A DNA stretch of 64,000 bases from Jiulongibacter sp024742395 (GCA_965249455.1 OZ252236.1:1426001-1490000), one strand, 5' to 3'; shown: positions 34,129 through 43,623, counted from the stretch's first letter. Notes: generated from the letters alone by a model not told the origin. Made by a program: numbers and translations.

Positions 34129-34638
34129 CTAATCCACTAGCTTTTCGGTCTCATCAGCACTAGGTCCGTAAGGTCCGGGCACCGGAATGTCTTGAAGGCG
34201 TAGGTATACCTGCAATTGGGCCCGGTGATGAGCGTTTTGTCCAAAGGCATGGCGTACGGCTTCCCAGCGTTCCATCTCTAAATACGTGATGTCTCCGGCA
34301 CAAAGTTTCCAGTTGTCTTGCAGTGTAGAATCAGAAGAGCAATTTAAGGCTTCAATAGCTTTGTTATAGGAATTGTCAAACACGGCTAGTAGCTCATCTT
34401 GGTTCTCAAAGGTTTTGGGATTCCATTCTTCTTCTGCAAAATCCCACTTGTCTGAAACTATAGCTTTAGTAATCATATCAGGGATTTCGGCTAAATGAAT
34501 AGCCAATATTCCCATTTTCATGCTTTTCGGGTGAGGCTGCCAATCGTATTTGCCCATTGGTACTTGCTTTAGCATTCTTCTGGTTTCTTTGGCTTCATCT
34601 ACAAGTTCTCTCTTAAAAGCTTCAATAAATGTTATCAT
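34129..34638 (-). CDS. DinB-family protein
   Basis: 169 residues forming a four-helix bundle of DinB type. Likely metal-binding histidines: LAIHLAEIP near residue 48 and NAHHRAQLQVYLR near 135. Related proteins are stress-induced or use thiol cofactors; the reaction is unknown. Twenty bases downstream of the GyrI-like gene. Confidence 0.88.
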   Translation of the reverse strand: MITFIEAFKRELVDEAKETRRMLKQVPMGKYDWQPHPKSMKMGILAIHLAEIPDMITKAIVSDKWDFAEEEWNPKTFENQDELLAVFDNSYNKAIEALNCSSDSTLQDNWKLCAGDITYLEMERWEAVRHAFGQNAHHRAQLQVYLRLQDIPVPGPYGPSADETEKLVD

Positions 34639-34658
34639 TGTTTTTTTGTTTGGGTTAA

Positions 34659-35282
34659 TTATATGACGGGTTCTCTTAATATAGTTTTCAATTTTTCGGC
34701 TGCAGTTTTCCTGAAGTCTGAGAGATAGATTTCATGATGCAATCCACTTCTTTTAAGATCATGCTCCAGCATATATCGGGTAAGTTTTTCCAGACTTTCG
34801 GGCTCAGTTTGAAAAGGCCCTTTGTGCAGAATTTGCAAACTCTTTCCTTCTTCCATTTCAAACCACTTGAGCTTTTCTAAGCCTTTAAGTGCTTTCTTAT
34901 TTGCAGTTTCTTTAAGAGCTATCTCAAAGGCCTCTTTGTTTACGAAAACAGGCATTCTTATCATTAGACGATACTCCCACTCGCTTCGTGGAATTTCCGT
35001 TGGAGCGTCTTTCATTAAAACTAAGGCATATTTATTCTCGTCAAACCACCACTGACCTTCAAGAGGAGGTACTACAAAGTCTTTATCCAAGGCTTTGTAT
35101 TTAAACTTAATATGATAAGCTACTGGATAAAGTAATGATATATGCTCTTTGAATGTATCTCCATCCGGATCTCCCTTGCCCGCTATGGAGATATACTGTG
35201 CACGGGGAAGATTGACTATCTCGGGTGTGCTGCCCGCAGTATAATAGCTTTTTAAGCTTTTTTTTAAATCTAATTTTGCCAT
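34659..35282 (-). CDS. GyrI-like small-molecule-binding protein
   Basis: 207 residues. Family features: IVNLPRAQYISIAGKGDPDG, a central WWFDENKY segment, and LQILHKGPFQTEPESL with the family's Gly-Pro-Tyr/Phe turn. The SHS2-type GyrI domain binds small aromatic ligands and in relatives affects gyrase inhibitors or acts as cyclopropanoid hydrolase. Stand-alone here, without an HTH. Confidence 0.85.
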   Translation of the reverse strand: MAKLDLKKSLKSYYTAGSTPEIVNLPRAQYISIAGKGDPDGDTFKEHISLLYPVAYHIKFKYKALDKDFVVPPLEGQWWFDENKYALVLMKDAPTEIPRSEWEYRLMIRMPVFVNKEAFEIALKETANKKALKGLEKLKWFEMEEGKSLQILHKGPFQTEPESLEKLTRYMLEHDLKRSGLHHEIYLSDFRKTAAEKLKTILREPVI

Positions 35283-35346
35283 GTCTTCTTTGTTTTCAGT
35301 TCAAAGATGCAGGGCGACTGTGACAAGGGTATGTCAGTAAGGATAG

Positions 35347-35823
35347 CTAGTCATACATTTTTTTGCCTTCTAAAAGTCGATCAATCATTTGATTAATTCG
35401 CTTAACCGTTGTGTCTATGTTTTTAGCAGTAAGGATCCAGTCTATATAGTATTTCTTATTGCTCTCAGTCAAAGAAGCAAAAAAAGTCTTAGCTCTTGGG
35501 TAATCATCCAGGCAGGCTTGAATGTCCTGTGGAATCACAAATTCAGTTTCATCATTATACAGGATTACATGAACTTTGTCTCCTTCGTTTTTTCCAATTT
35601 TTTTTCGTAGTTCTGCCTTTAAGGGTAAAAACAGTTTGCCATTTCCCATCGGCATTAGTTTGTATTGCCTGAGTTCGTAGTCGTCTACTTTACCCTTCAC
35701 TTTTCGCCAGCCAAAAGGCTTAGTAGCATCCTTCTTCACACCTGAGATAACTACATAAGTCCAGCCTCCTTTTCCGGGGAATTTCTCTACTAACAGTGTC
35801 TTTTCAAATATTGGTTTTTCCAT
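35347..35823 (-). CDS. YdeI/OmpD-associated family protein with DUF1905 domain
   Basis: 158 residues from the ATG at 35823 (MEKPIFEKTLL); an upstream ATG at 35847 adds eight residues that look non-native. Residues 1-90 are DUF1905 (GGWTYVVI, LPLKAELRKKIG, GDKVHVIL) and the rest a YdeI-like helical tail (KTFFASLTESNKKYYIDWI). Members have been linked to peptide or bacteriocin tolerance but the mechanism is unclear. Close to the WYL regulator gene upstream. Confidence 0.83.
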   Translation of the reverse strand: MEKPIFEKTLLVEKFPGKGGWTYVVISGVKKDATKPFGWRKVKGKVDDYELRQYKLMPMGNGKLFLPLKAELRKKIGKNEGDKVHVILYNDETEFVIPQDIQACLDDYPRAKTFFASLTESNKKYYIDWILTAKNIDTTVKRINQMIDRLLEGKKMYD

Positions 35824-35859
35824 ACTATAAAATAGCGAATTATTCATGACAGCTGCTTG

Positions 35860-36822
35860 TCAGGAGGGTATAGTATTTTTTATCCTGTTGGTGGTTTTTT
35901 CAATTAGCTCCAGAACAGTCTCTTTGAACTGAGGAGGCTCAATGATGTCAGCACTTTTACCCAAATACATAAACCAATGGGCAAAACCATGCAAAGCACT
36001 GGTAAGAAAAGTCATTTCAATTTGATTGCCGAGGTCTTCCTGAGAAACAAAACCCATGTAATATTGCTGATCTCCTAGGTATTTATAGGCATTTTTATCA
36101 ATTCTGATGACCACTTTAATGAGCTCTTCGTTCTCTCTTGTTCTATTAATAAAATCTCTTAGTTCCGGGTGTTGGCTCGTAAAACGTTCAGAAAGAACCT
36201 CAAAGTTTTTAATCCTGTCTACTCTAAAGTTTCTATAGTCTTTTCTCAGCCTGCACCAGGCAATCAGATACCAGTTAGATCGCAAAGAGTAAATGCCAAT
36301 AGGTTCAATCTCTCTTTCATTTACTTCAAAAGTTGCTCCCGTGAAGTACGCAATTCTAAGTACTTTTTTATTGATGGCGGCTTCCAAAACTTGTTTTATG
36401 TCGAGTTTTTCGTTTCTGTCCGGAGGTAAATACTGACTCTCTATTACTTCAATATGCTTCAGAGCATCGTCCAAAAGTTCTTTGTCGGCGTGCTTTAAAA
36501 CAGATTTTATTTTATACAGGGCAGCATTAAAACTGTTGGTGGTTTGTTTATCGGCAAATTTAGAGACTAACCGCTCTGCAGTTAGAAATGACAAAGCTTC
36601 TTCTTGCGTAAAATGAACAGGTGGAAGTCTGTAATCTTTAACCAGTGAATAACCAATACCAGCCTCACTTAAAATAGGAACTCCGGCTTCTTCAAGAGTT
36701 CTGATGTCGCGATAAACGGTTCTAAGGCTTATCTCAAATCTATCTGCTATCTCCTGAGCCTTTATAATTCGCTTAGACTGCAACTGGATGAGAATAGTGG
36801 TAAGGCGTTCGAGACGAGACAT
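35860..36822 (-). CDS. HTH-type regulator with WYL domain (YafY/DeoR-like)
   Basis: 320 residues. N-terminal winged HTH (IKAQEIADRFEISLRTVYRDIRTL) and a WYL ligand-binding domain with NWYLIAWCRLRKDYRNFRVDRI, then the WCX C-terminal region. WYL regulators bind nucleic acids or nucleotides and often control DNA-damage or defence genes. It heads the leftward group YdeI-GyrI-DinB-DUF1801 and is the obvious candidate regulator of it, though gaps of 37-75 bases leave the operon structure open. Confidence 0.92.
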   Translation of the reverse strand: MSRLERLTTILIQLQSKRIIKAQEIADRFEISLRTVYRDIRTLEEAGVPILSEAGIGYSLVKDYRLPPVHFTQEEALSFLTAERLVSKFADKQTTNSFNAALYKIKSVLKHADKELLDDALKHIEVIESQYLPPDRNEKLDIKQVLEAAINKKVLRIAYFTGATFEVNEREIEPIGIYSLRSNWYLIAWCRLRKDYRNFRVDRIKNFEVLSERFTSQHPELRDFINRTRENEELIKVVIRIDKNAYKYLGDQQYYMGFVSQEDLGNQIEMTFLTSALHGFAHWFMYLGKSADIIEPPQFKETVLELIEKTTNRIKNTIPS

Positions 36823-36948
36823 TTAATAGATCAATTGGTATTGGGAGAGTTGAAGTAAAAGAATTTTAAAGGAATTAAGCCTATTGATACAGACTTTTTA
36901 AACTTTAGACTTTCGCATACATACTATTTCCCTTCAAAACACTTGAAC

Positions 36949-37710
36949 TCACATCTCCATAAGTTGTTTCAAATTATCCCCATAACTACTGCCCGACTCC
37001 AGTTTGCTGTTTTTTTGATCGTTAAGATTAATAACATACTTACCATTAAAGCTCTTTTCCATTGACCTGATCATAGGGGCATGAATAATGGCTGATCTGC
37101 TTATTCTTACAAATTGCTCAGGTAGCTTCTCTGTTAAAGAAGTGATGGTATGATTGGTTAGGTATTGTTTTCCGGCAATAGTATTCAGAAATACATATTT
37201 ATCCTCAGCCTGAAAAAAGCAAATTTCGGACAAAGGTATAAACAGGATCTTATCACCGCTTTTAACAGTAATGCTGTGTAGTTCTTTTTTAGGCTGCAAT
37301 TTCTTAAGTAAATCTTGAAGAGACTTTTCATTGATGGCCGATGCCTCATTTCCATGAAGACTTCTTAGTTTGTCTACCGTTTTGGCCAGTCTTTCTTTTT
37401 CTATTGGTTTTAACAGGTAATCCAGGCTATTCTCTTCAAAAGCCTGAATGGCATATTGGTCAAATGCCGTGCTGAATATTACCTTCGGCATATAATCAAG
37501 TGCTTCCAGCATTTCAAAGCCATTCATCAGAGGCATTTCAATGTCAAGAAAGATAAGATCTGGTTTCTGTGTTTCTATTTTTTCTAATCCTTCCTGCCCA
37601 TTGGTAGCTGTATCAATAATCTCAAAAACATCTTCAAACTTTGATAAGAGACGTTTTAATCTGCTAAGAGCTAAAGGCTCATCGTCTATTAAAATGGTTT
37701 TATAAAGCAT
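36949..37710 (-). CDS. LytTR-family response regulator
   Basis: 253 residues. Receiver domain (1-120) with acidic pocket Asp9/Asp10, phosphorylation site Asp56 (LIFLDIEMPLMNGFEM) and Lys in YLLKPIE. Residues about 150-253 are a LytTR DNA-binding domain (DKILFIPLSEICFFQAEDKYVFL, FVRISRSAIIHAPMIRSME). Partner of the kinase upstream: the two genes overlap by 11 bases. Targets unknown; LytTR regulators often control cell-envelope or surface genes. Confidence 0.95.
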   Translation of the reverse strand: MLYKTILIDDEPLALSRLKRLLSKFEDVFEIIDTATNGQEGLEKIETQKPDLIFLDIEMPLMNGFEMLEALDYMPKVIFSTAFDQYAIQAFEENSLDYLLKPIEKERLAKTVDKLRSLHGNEASAINEKSLQDLLKKLQPKKELHSITVKSGDKILFIPLSEICFFQAEDKYVFLNTIAGKQYLTNHTITSLTEKLPEQFVRISRSAIIHAPMIRSMEKSFNGKYVINLNDQKNSKLESGSSYGDNLKQLMEM

Positions 37711-39970
37711 GGTTTTTATCTAATAAAATGGTCAGTTTCTTTTCTGGCGTATTCACAATTTTCAAGGAAGCCTTTCCTTCATAAATAAGGTCTAGTTTAT
37801 CCTGAACACTCTTCAAGCCATATCCACCACTTATGGCTTCTCCAAAATCAGGGCCGTTATCATGAATCTCAATACTGATTTGGTCTTCCTGAGAATTTAT
37901 TTTGATACTGATTTCTCCGTTTTTGGCAATTTTTGAAATGCCGTGCTTTATGGCATTTTCTACCAAAGGCTGTAAAAGAAACCTTGGTATTCTGTGGGGT
38001 AATAGGTCCTGTGCTACGTCAATTGTATATTTTAACCTATCCCCAAAACGCATCTGTTCTATTTCCAGATAAGATCTCACCAGAGTTAACTCTTCTTCTA
38101 TACTATGATAGCTTTCATTCTGACGACCAGTGGTAGCTCTGAATAACTTAGAAAGCTCTATGGTCATGTCTTCGGCTCTGTCAGGGTTTTCATGTATTAA
38201 GCCCGCAATGCTGTTTAATGAATTGTATAAAAAATGAGGATTTATTCTGGCTTCCAGAGCATTTAATTGAGCTTTGGTTTTAAGCTTTTCCAGGTTGAGC
38301 AATTGAACTTCCTGCTCAGATAACTTCTCATTCATGTTTCTGCTTCTGTTCCAGTAAGCAAAGAAGGCACAGGCTGCAAAAGCAGGTACGGTTAAGAAAA
38401 TAATAGCTTCCTGAAAACTGAAGTTTCCAATATCATTGCGGCTTCTAACCATCATTTTGTAGTAGTACCAGAAGTTTCCAATGTCATGATCTGCATTGGC
38501 CAAGACGTTTAATGCACCGTGTGTGACAAAGTAAAATATGTATGTCAAAACGATGAGGGCAATATATTTACCCCATGTTCGTCTGACTCTTTTATCAAAA
38601 ACAGAAATGTAGAACCAGGTGGCAGCAAAGGCAATAAGGCCATTCACCAAATTTAAATAGAATACAGCAATATTACTTTCAGATTCGGCAGAGTGCGGAT
38701 TAAGAATTTCAGAAGTAAAAAAAAGGATCGTGTTAAATCCGTATACCAAAAGGGTGATAAAAAACAGTGCGATCAGGGCCTGTCCAAGCTTGGGCAGGTT
38801 TTCAATTCTTTTTTGTTGTGGAGGTTTAGGTGCATTAAATACCCGGGGTTTTACATAGGTCTGCTGAGAGCCGCCCGATTTAATGTGTTCATAGTTTTGT
38901 GCACTCTGTGCAAATCCTGACTGCTCACTAACCGGATTTTGACCGGTTTTCGGAAATTCAAAGGCGGTAGGCTCGCCAATGATTTTGATATTACCACCTG
39001 ATGTTTTTAAACGAACGTTAGCTCCACCGGCATTAATCTGACCGTTCCAGCGGCTTCTGCTTTGTGATCCTCTATACGCAAAATTACCCCTTGATTTTAC
39101 TTGGTTAGCCCTGGCGGAAATGTCCAATCCTTGGTTTTCAGGAAAGCGAAGTTCAATTCTTCCTCCACTTGTTTCTAACCAGGCAAAATTTTCAATTTTA
39201 GTACTATGCAAGATGACATTGCCACCCATGGTATTGCCTGCCATATTGCCTTTGAAATCGTAGGCCTTGATGTTTCCTCCCCAGGAGGCCGCCTTAAATT
39301 CTCCCTCAAAAGTATTGGCAGTTACATTTCCTCCGCGGGTCTTGCAAACAAGTTTACCCTGAAAATCATTGATTTTAATATTTCCGCCGTCTGTATGAAT
39401 GTCATGATCTCCGCTGCAATTATTGATAGTAATATTACTACCACCAGAGGATATCTTAAGCCCGCCCTGACAATTTGTAACCTCTACTTTGCTTCCAAAA
39501 TTTTTACTGGTACTGCTAATAGTACCTTTTAAGTCATTCAGATAGATGCTCCCAAACTTGGCTCGGTAGTAGTGGTCTCCGGTAAGCCCTTTTAGTCTGA
39601 TGGTGCCCATTTCTGTTTCTACCAGGCAAGAGCAATTTCGAGGAAGAAATACCCGAAAGGATACTTTTTTAAAATTGAAAATATTCAATAATCCCGCAGT
39701 TTCAGAACCTTGAGCTCTGATACCAAGGGTTTCTCCATTTCGATGAATTCGGTAACCTAATTGATCAAATTCTTCTTTGCTCATTCTTTGCCACTCAAAT
39801 GGAGAAGCAAACGTGAGTTTCGAAGCGTAGACCTCAATTCTTACTTCGGGAAGGTCATGACCATAGCATTCAATATCACCTCTTGAGCATTTAATCTGAA
39901 GATTTTTAAGCCCCTCAGCTTCATATATTTTGATATGTAATGGGTGATTATGCATCGTCTTTAGATTCAT
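37700..39970 (-). CDS. LytS-type histidine kinase with N-terminal DUF4097-like beta-solenoid
   Basis: 756 residues, unusual architecture. Residues 1-335 form a beta-solenoid of DUF4097 type with Gly-Gly turns at 176, 195, 213, 231, 249 and 269, i.e. repeats of 18-20 residues. There is no signal peptide. Residues 340-395 are a low-complexity linker rich in Gln, Pro and Ser. Four transmembrane helices follow (about 396-420, 434-458, 467-490, 520-540), then a coiled coil and the LytS-type kinase: His579 in INPHFLYNSLNS, PLVENAIKHG, and GGYGLKSV as ATP-lid. An even helix number puts the solenoid in the cytoplasm. Overlaps the upstream gene by 23 bases and the regulator by 11. Confidence 0.92.
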   Translation of the reverse strand: MNLKTMHNHPLHIKIYEAEGLKNLQIKCSRGDIECYGHDLPEVRIEVYASKLTFASPFEWQRMSKEEFDQLGYRIHRNGETLGIRAQGSETAGLLNIFNFKKVSFRVFLPRNCSCLVETEMGTIRLKGLTGDHYYRAKFGSIYLNDLKGTISSTSKNFGSKVEVTNCQGGLKISSGGSNITINNCSGDHDIHTDGGNIKINDFQGKLVCKTRGGNVTANTFEGEFKAASWGGNIKAYDFKGNMAGNTMGGNVILHSTKIENFAWLETSGGRIELRFPENQGLDISARANQVKSRGNFAYRGSQSRSRWNGQINAGGANVRLKTSGGNIKIIGEPTAFEFPKTGQNPVSEQSGFAQSAQNYEHIKSGGSQQTYVKPRVFNAPKPPQQKRIENLPKLGQALIALFFITLLVYGFNTILFFTSEILNPHSAESESNIAVFYLNLVNGLIAFAATWFYISVFDKRVRRTWGKYIALIVLTYIFYFVTHGALNVLANADHDIGNFWYYYKMMVRSRNDIGNFSFQEAIIFLTVPAFAACAFFAYWNRSRNMNEKLSEQEVQLLNLEKLKTKAQLNALEARINPHFLYNSLNSIAGLIHENPDRAEDMTIELSKLFRATTGRQNESYHSIEEELTLVRSYLEIEQMRFGDRLKYTIDVAQDLLPHRIPRFLLQPLVENAIKHGISKIAKNGEISIKINSQEDQISIEIHDNGPDFGEAISGGYGLKSVQDKLDLIYEGKASLKIVNTPEKKLTILLDKNHAL

Positions 39971-40538
39971 GGAAGAATGCCCAGTCTACGGCCACTGCAA
40001 CATAGGATATAATCAAAGGATATAACCAGGAATGGTTTAAAAATGCTCTAAAAGAGGCTGCACTTAGATTGTCATTTACAAACGGGATAGCACCAATCAG
40101 TTTTAATATGAGATGCCAGCCAGAAAGAAATTGAATCCCTATAGTAACAATAGTAACAACCAAAATACAGATGAGTATATTAACCATCAGCTGAATAGCA
40201 TTATGTGCTATTCTCTCAATGCCTTTGTAAAGCAGGTCTGGCAGATTTGAAAAGAAAGAAACGATTTTATTAAAACCTACATCTAAGCTTCCTTTTCCTA
40301 AAAGAATGACAAAAAGCATCGTTTGCAAAAGGTAAACTGCCCAGTAGAATGGAAGTACCTCGTGTGCGTACTTTAGTCCGAAACCTCCAAGAGCGGCAAA
40401 GGCAATAAGGCCTGCTATATTCTTGAAGAGACCCGCAGGCCACCGATGGAGTTTGGTCCATCGGTCTGCCATGCGTACAAAGTCTGCATATCCTAAAGAA
40501 GAGTTCATTGGAAAATTTGGCTTATTCATTACTTGCAT
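39948..40538 (-). CDS. Integral membrane protein of a two-component operon, unknown family
   Basis: 196 residues with four predicted transmembrane helices (about 38-58, 63-82, 115-140, 168-188) and no signal peptide; the last ends VAVAVDWAFFHES. I do not recognise a family. It overlaps both neighbours (10 bases with the gene before, 23 with the kinase), which implies tight coupling; an accessory sensor or membrane partner for the kinase is the simplest reading. An ATG at 40529 would remove three residues. Confidence 0.8.
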   Translation of the reverse strand: MQVMNKPNFPMNSSLGYADFVRMADRWTKLHRWPAGLFKNIAGLIAFAALGGFGLKYAHEVLPFYWAVYLLQTMLFVILLGKGSLDVGFNKIVSFFSNLPDLLYKGIERIAHNAIQLMVNILICILVVTIVTIGIQFLSGWHLILKLIGAIPFVNDNLSAASFRAFLNHSWLYPLIISYVAVAVDWAFFHESKDDA

Positions 40539-41170
40539 TGTGATAAGAAGTACATAGATTCCATTTTTCCCCAGTTAGGAGAATATGGAGTTTCTGGTTC
40601 GAAGTTATTAAATTTCTCAATGGCCGTTTCAAAAAGAGGCTTTGCAATGTGCTTACCTCCGCCAAATCCTTCTGGTGTATAGAATGCATTGGTTCCTCTT
40701 AAGTAAGGAATTCTAGGATTCTCAGGATTAAACTTCTTGGCATTGGATAAGGCTTTCTCAAATTTAGGACCATATTCCTGCCATCTGTTAACGCCATCTA
40801 CGGCGAGCCTCGCTGAGGCAAAGTTGGCTTTCAATACCTCAATTTCAGAGTTATTTTCACCGCCTAGTTTTTCAGCATTTTCAAGAGCTTCTTCCGCGAC
40901 GTCAAGTAGTTGATCTCTCTCTCCGGCATCTTGCTTTTTAAAGGAATCATTTATGTAACAATACGCCACCCAATAATTTGGAAGCCATTCTTCCTTTTCT
41001 GCTGAAGCGATCCTTTGCATTTTATTGGCCAGTGGCTGTAGCATACCCATTGGGTCATTTCCAGAAATTTGAGAAACAAGGTCTGTCATGGCTTTTTCAT
41101 AAGCAGGCTTTTGAGCGTTAGCTACCAAGCCGAAGAATACTAGAGTAATAAGTAAAGTGAGTTTTTTCAT
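40529..41170 (-). CDS. Exported helical-repeat (TPR-like) protein
   Basis: 213 residues. Signal peptide ending VANAQ, then helices with TPR-like spacing: WLPNYWVAYCYINDSFK, LLDVAEEALENAEKLGG, FEKALSNAKKFNPENPRIPYLRG, KPLFETAIEKFN. Such proteins are periplasmic scaffolds. First gene of the four-gene leftward operon with the membrane protein, kinase and regulator; it could be the periplasmic sensor input. The function is unknown. The 290-base gap upstream holds the terminator of the TonB receptor gene. Confidence 0.8.
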   Translation of the reverse strand: MKKLTLLITLVFFGLVANAQKPAYEKAMTDLVSQISGNDPMGMLQPLANKMQRIASAEKEEWLPNYWVAYCYINDSFKKQDAGERDQLLDVAEEALENAEKLGGENNSEIEVLKANFASARLAVDGVNRWQEYGPKFEKALSNAKKFNPENPRIPYLRGTNAFYTPEGFGGGKHIAKPLFETAIEKFNNFEPETPYSPNWGKMESMYFLSQCK

Positions 41171-41373
41171 TTTCGTTTTTGTTTTTTTGTTTAATTAAAA
41201 TGCTTTTTCAAAAGAGTGTCGGTTACGCCTTTCTCTAATGACAGTTCAAAATTGCTTCATTTAAGGGCTTGATGAAATGAGTTTCCGACGAACTGCCCGT
41301 TTTTTGGAGTGAATTGCCCGATGATTGGAGTGAATTATTCTCAGCCTTTTAGTCAACTTTTTGATGTCAGACA

Positions 41374-41419
41374 ATAAAAAAACAGGGCAGAATGAGCCTG
41401 TTGCCCATTCTGCCCTGTT
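41374..41419 (-). terminator. Strong rho-independent terminator after TonB receptor gene
   Basis: A perfect 14-pair stem AACAGGGCAGAATG / CATTCTGCCCTGTT with an 11-base loop. Read on the minus strand it is followed by TTTTTATT. It lies about 45 bases after the receptor gene's stop and keeps that gene apart from the kinase operon. Confidence 0.92.
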
Positions 41420-41460
41420 CGAAAGAATACCTTCTCCCTTTGGTTAAGGAAGTTTTATGT

Positions 41461-43623
41461 CTAAAAATTAAGATCTGCTTCTCGGCTTCTGCCGTTTAAT
41501 TGACCGATGGTCCAGCTTACGCCAAAAAACACAGTTCTGTACATCAGTGGCTTTACTTCGTATCGCTGACTCCCATCTGCAGAATAGCGATATCCAAAGG
41601 CGTTCTTCCGGCCCAATACATTATCTAAGGTGGCGTAGAAGACGATAAAGTTATTTTTTATTTGTTTGACATGACTGGCCATTAAGCTAAGATTTTGATA
41701 GGCTTTGGTGTACTCAACGTCTTTAAAATCTTCGTTGAATTCATACACTGGTCTGCCAGAGGTATGGGTGAAAGTCACCCCTAAATTCGTTTGTATTTTG
41801 GTTAAAAACTGTTTGTATACCAGACTCAGATTATGCTTAGTAGCAAAATGAGGAACAGCCTCTATGGAATAGTTTTTAAACTTCCGTTTGGTGTCTAAAA
41901 AGGAGTATGTAACCCAGAAATCACCATTTTTTAGGGAAGTCTGATCCCTGAAAAACATATCAAAACCCTGAGCATAGCCTTTTCCACTATTATCTAATTT
42001 CCCTGATGGAAAGCGGTAAGGGTTTGGGTCAAAAAAGTCAGTGGCCTCACTTATTAAGTTGTTATAGTTTTTGCGAAAAACCTCTGTTCTGAAAGTTCTC
42101 CCATTCTTAATGATTTGATAATTAAGAATAGCATGGTCTGCTTGTTCGAAATCCAAAGTCTGGTCAAGGTAAAGATATTCCTTCTCTGGGTTTTGATAGA
42201 AACGGCCAGCTGCAAATGAAAATTGGGCATATTTACCGGTTTTATATGCTAAGGAAAGTCGAGGTGCAGCATTAAACTTGCCTAGAAGACTGCTGTGTTC
42301 ACCTCTTAAGCCAATTCTACCTGCAATTTTTGAGCTGATATAAAATTCTGCTTCGGCGAAAGCACTGCTATACTGATCATCAAAGCCCAAAGAGAATTCG
42401 TTGTAAATATTACTTTGACGAATATCATGGAATTCGCCTCCAAAGGTAAACGAGCTGGAATTCTCTTCTCCGAATAGTCTGCTGAATACTAACCTAGCCT
42501 GACTTCTTTCATCTTTTCTATCTGCTGCGGTTTCCTCTATTTTTAATTCATCCTTATTATTACTATACGAAACACCACTCATCATAACCCACTGTCCATT
42601 AGCCCAGCTACTTCTGTATGAGGCATTGGTAAAGGAATTTTTATTTCTATTCGAGAATAGGTAGGTTCCATTTACTTCGTCATAGGTCGGTAGATTAATG
42701 CCAGATTTATTATCTGTGTAGGTTGAATAAACCTTTAGAGAACTGTTTTCAAAATTCTCATTGATAGTAATAGAACCTCCTAATCCTTGAGGAATAGTCT
42801 CGAAATCAAGGTTTGTTTTAGCAATTCCTAGTAGTGGACTAAGGTTGGTGTAATTGGCCGTAGCGGTTAACCAGCCTTTGTGTGTGTACCCGGCTGTTAC
42901 TCCGGCCATATTCACTCCAAAATTCAAATTGCTGTTTTCTCCTTGTTTGTCTTGAGTATTTAACAAAAGAACTGAAGAAAGAGCCTGGCCATATTGGGCT
43001 GAGTATCCACCGGTGCTAAAGGCCGTTCCTTTAAACATAAAGGGATTAAAACGACCTCTTTGAGGTATATCTGGTGTACTACTAAAAAATGGATTTTGTA
43101 CAATCATCCCATCAATGACTGTTTTGGTTTCATTGGCAGAGCCTCCTCGTACAAACAATCCTTCTTGTTCTCCTACACGACCGGCACCTGGTAGCAGTTG
43201 CATCACAGAAACAATATCTGCTCCTGCACCTGCAGTTGTGACGATATCCATTGGTTTCATCATAACCATCTTTTTTTCGTCTGAGGCTTCGAACATACCC
43301 GCTGTTACTACTACCGCATTAAGGGCATTGACAGATTCTTTCAAAGTAATTGAGAGGCTTAGGCTGTCGTTTGAAAGTTTGACCGCTTCAGTATGATTTA
43401 AGAAACCAATCATACTGATTTCCAGAGTTTGTTCACCAGTTTCTTCGGTAACAAATGAGAAATTCCCCTCAATATCTGTAGAAGCACCATCGTAGGTACC
43501 TACCAAAGCTACATTGGCAAATGGTAAAGGTTCTCCTTTTTTATCTTTGACGGTACCGCTGATGTTTGTTTGAGAATAGCCGAAGCTAGAAATAGTTAAA
43601 AGTAATAGTAATAGCTTTTTCAT
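41461..43623 (-). CDS. TonB-dependent outer-membrane receptor with carboxypeptidase-regulatory-like domain
   Basis: 720 residues. Signal peptide ending SFGYSQ, regulatory-like domain (about 20-100: ISGTVKDKKGEPLPFANVAL), a short plug (QLLPGAGRVGEQEGLFVRGG, TVIDGMIVQNPF) and a beta barrel, with a C-terminal segment YRTVFFGVSWTIGQLNGRSREADLNF. Shorter than SusC and without a SusD partner, so more like receptors for siderophores, cobalamin or peptides. The substrate is unknown. Ends at a strong terminator. The 198-base region upstream (43624-43821) shows no clear signal. Confidence 0.9.
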   Translation of the reverse strand: MKKLLLLLLTISSFGYSQTNISGTVKDKKGEPLPFANVALVGTYDGASTDIEGNFSFVTEETGEQTLEISMIGFLNHTEAVKLSNDSLSLSITLKESVNALNAVVVTAGMFEASDEKKMVMMKPMDIVTTAGAGADIVSVMQLLPGAGRVGEQEGLFVRGGSANETKTVIDGMIVQNPFFSSTPDIPQRGRFNPFMFKGTAFSTGGYSAQYGQALSSVLLLNTQDKQGENSNLNFGVNMAGVTAGYTHKGWLTATANYTNLSPLLGIAKTNLDFETIPQGLGGSITINENFENSSLKVYSTYTDNKSGINLPTYDEVNGTYLFSNRNKNSFTNASYRSSWANGQWVMMSGVSYSNNKDELKIEETAADRKDERSQARLVFSRLFGEENSSSFTFGGEFHDIRQSNIYNEFSLGFDDQYSSAFAEAEFYISSKIAGRIGLRGEHSSLLGKFNAAPRLSLAYKTGKYAQFSFAAGRFYQNPEKEYLYLDQTLDFEQADHAILNYQIIKNGRTFRTEVFRKNYNNLISEATDFFDPNPYRFPSGKLDNSGKGYAQGFDMFFRDQTSLKNGDFWVTYSFLDTKRKFKNYSIEAVPHFATKHNLSLVYKQFLTKIQTNLGVTFTHTSGRPVYEFNEDFKDVEYTKAYQNLSLMASHVKQIKNNFIVFYATLDNVLGRKNAFGYRYSADGSQRYEVKPLMYRTVFFGVSWTIGQLNGRSREADLNF

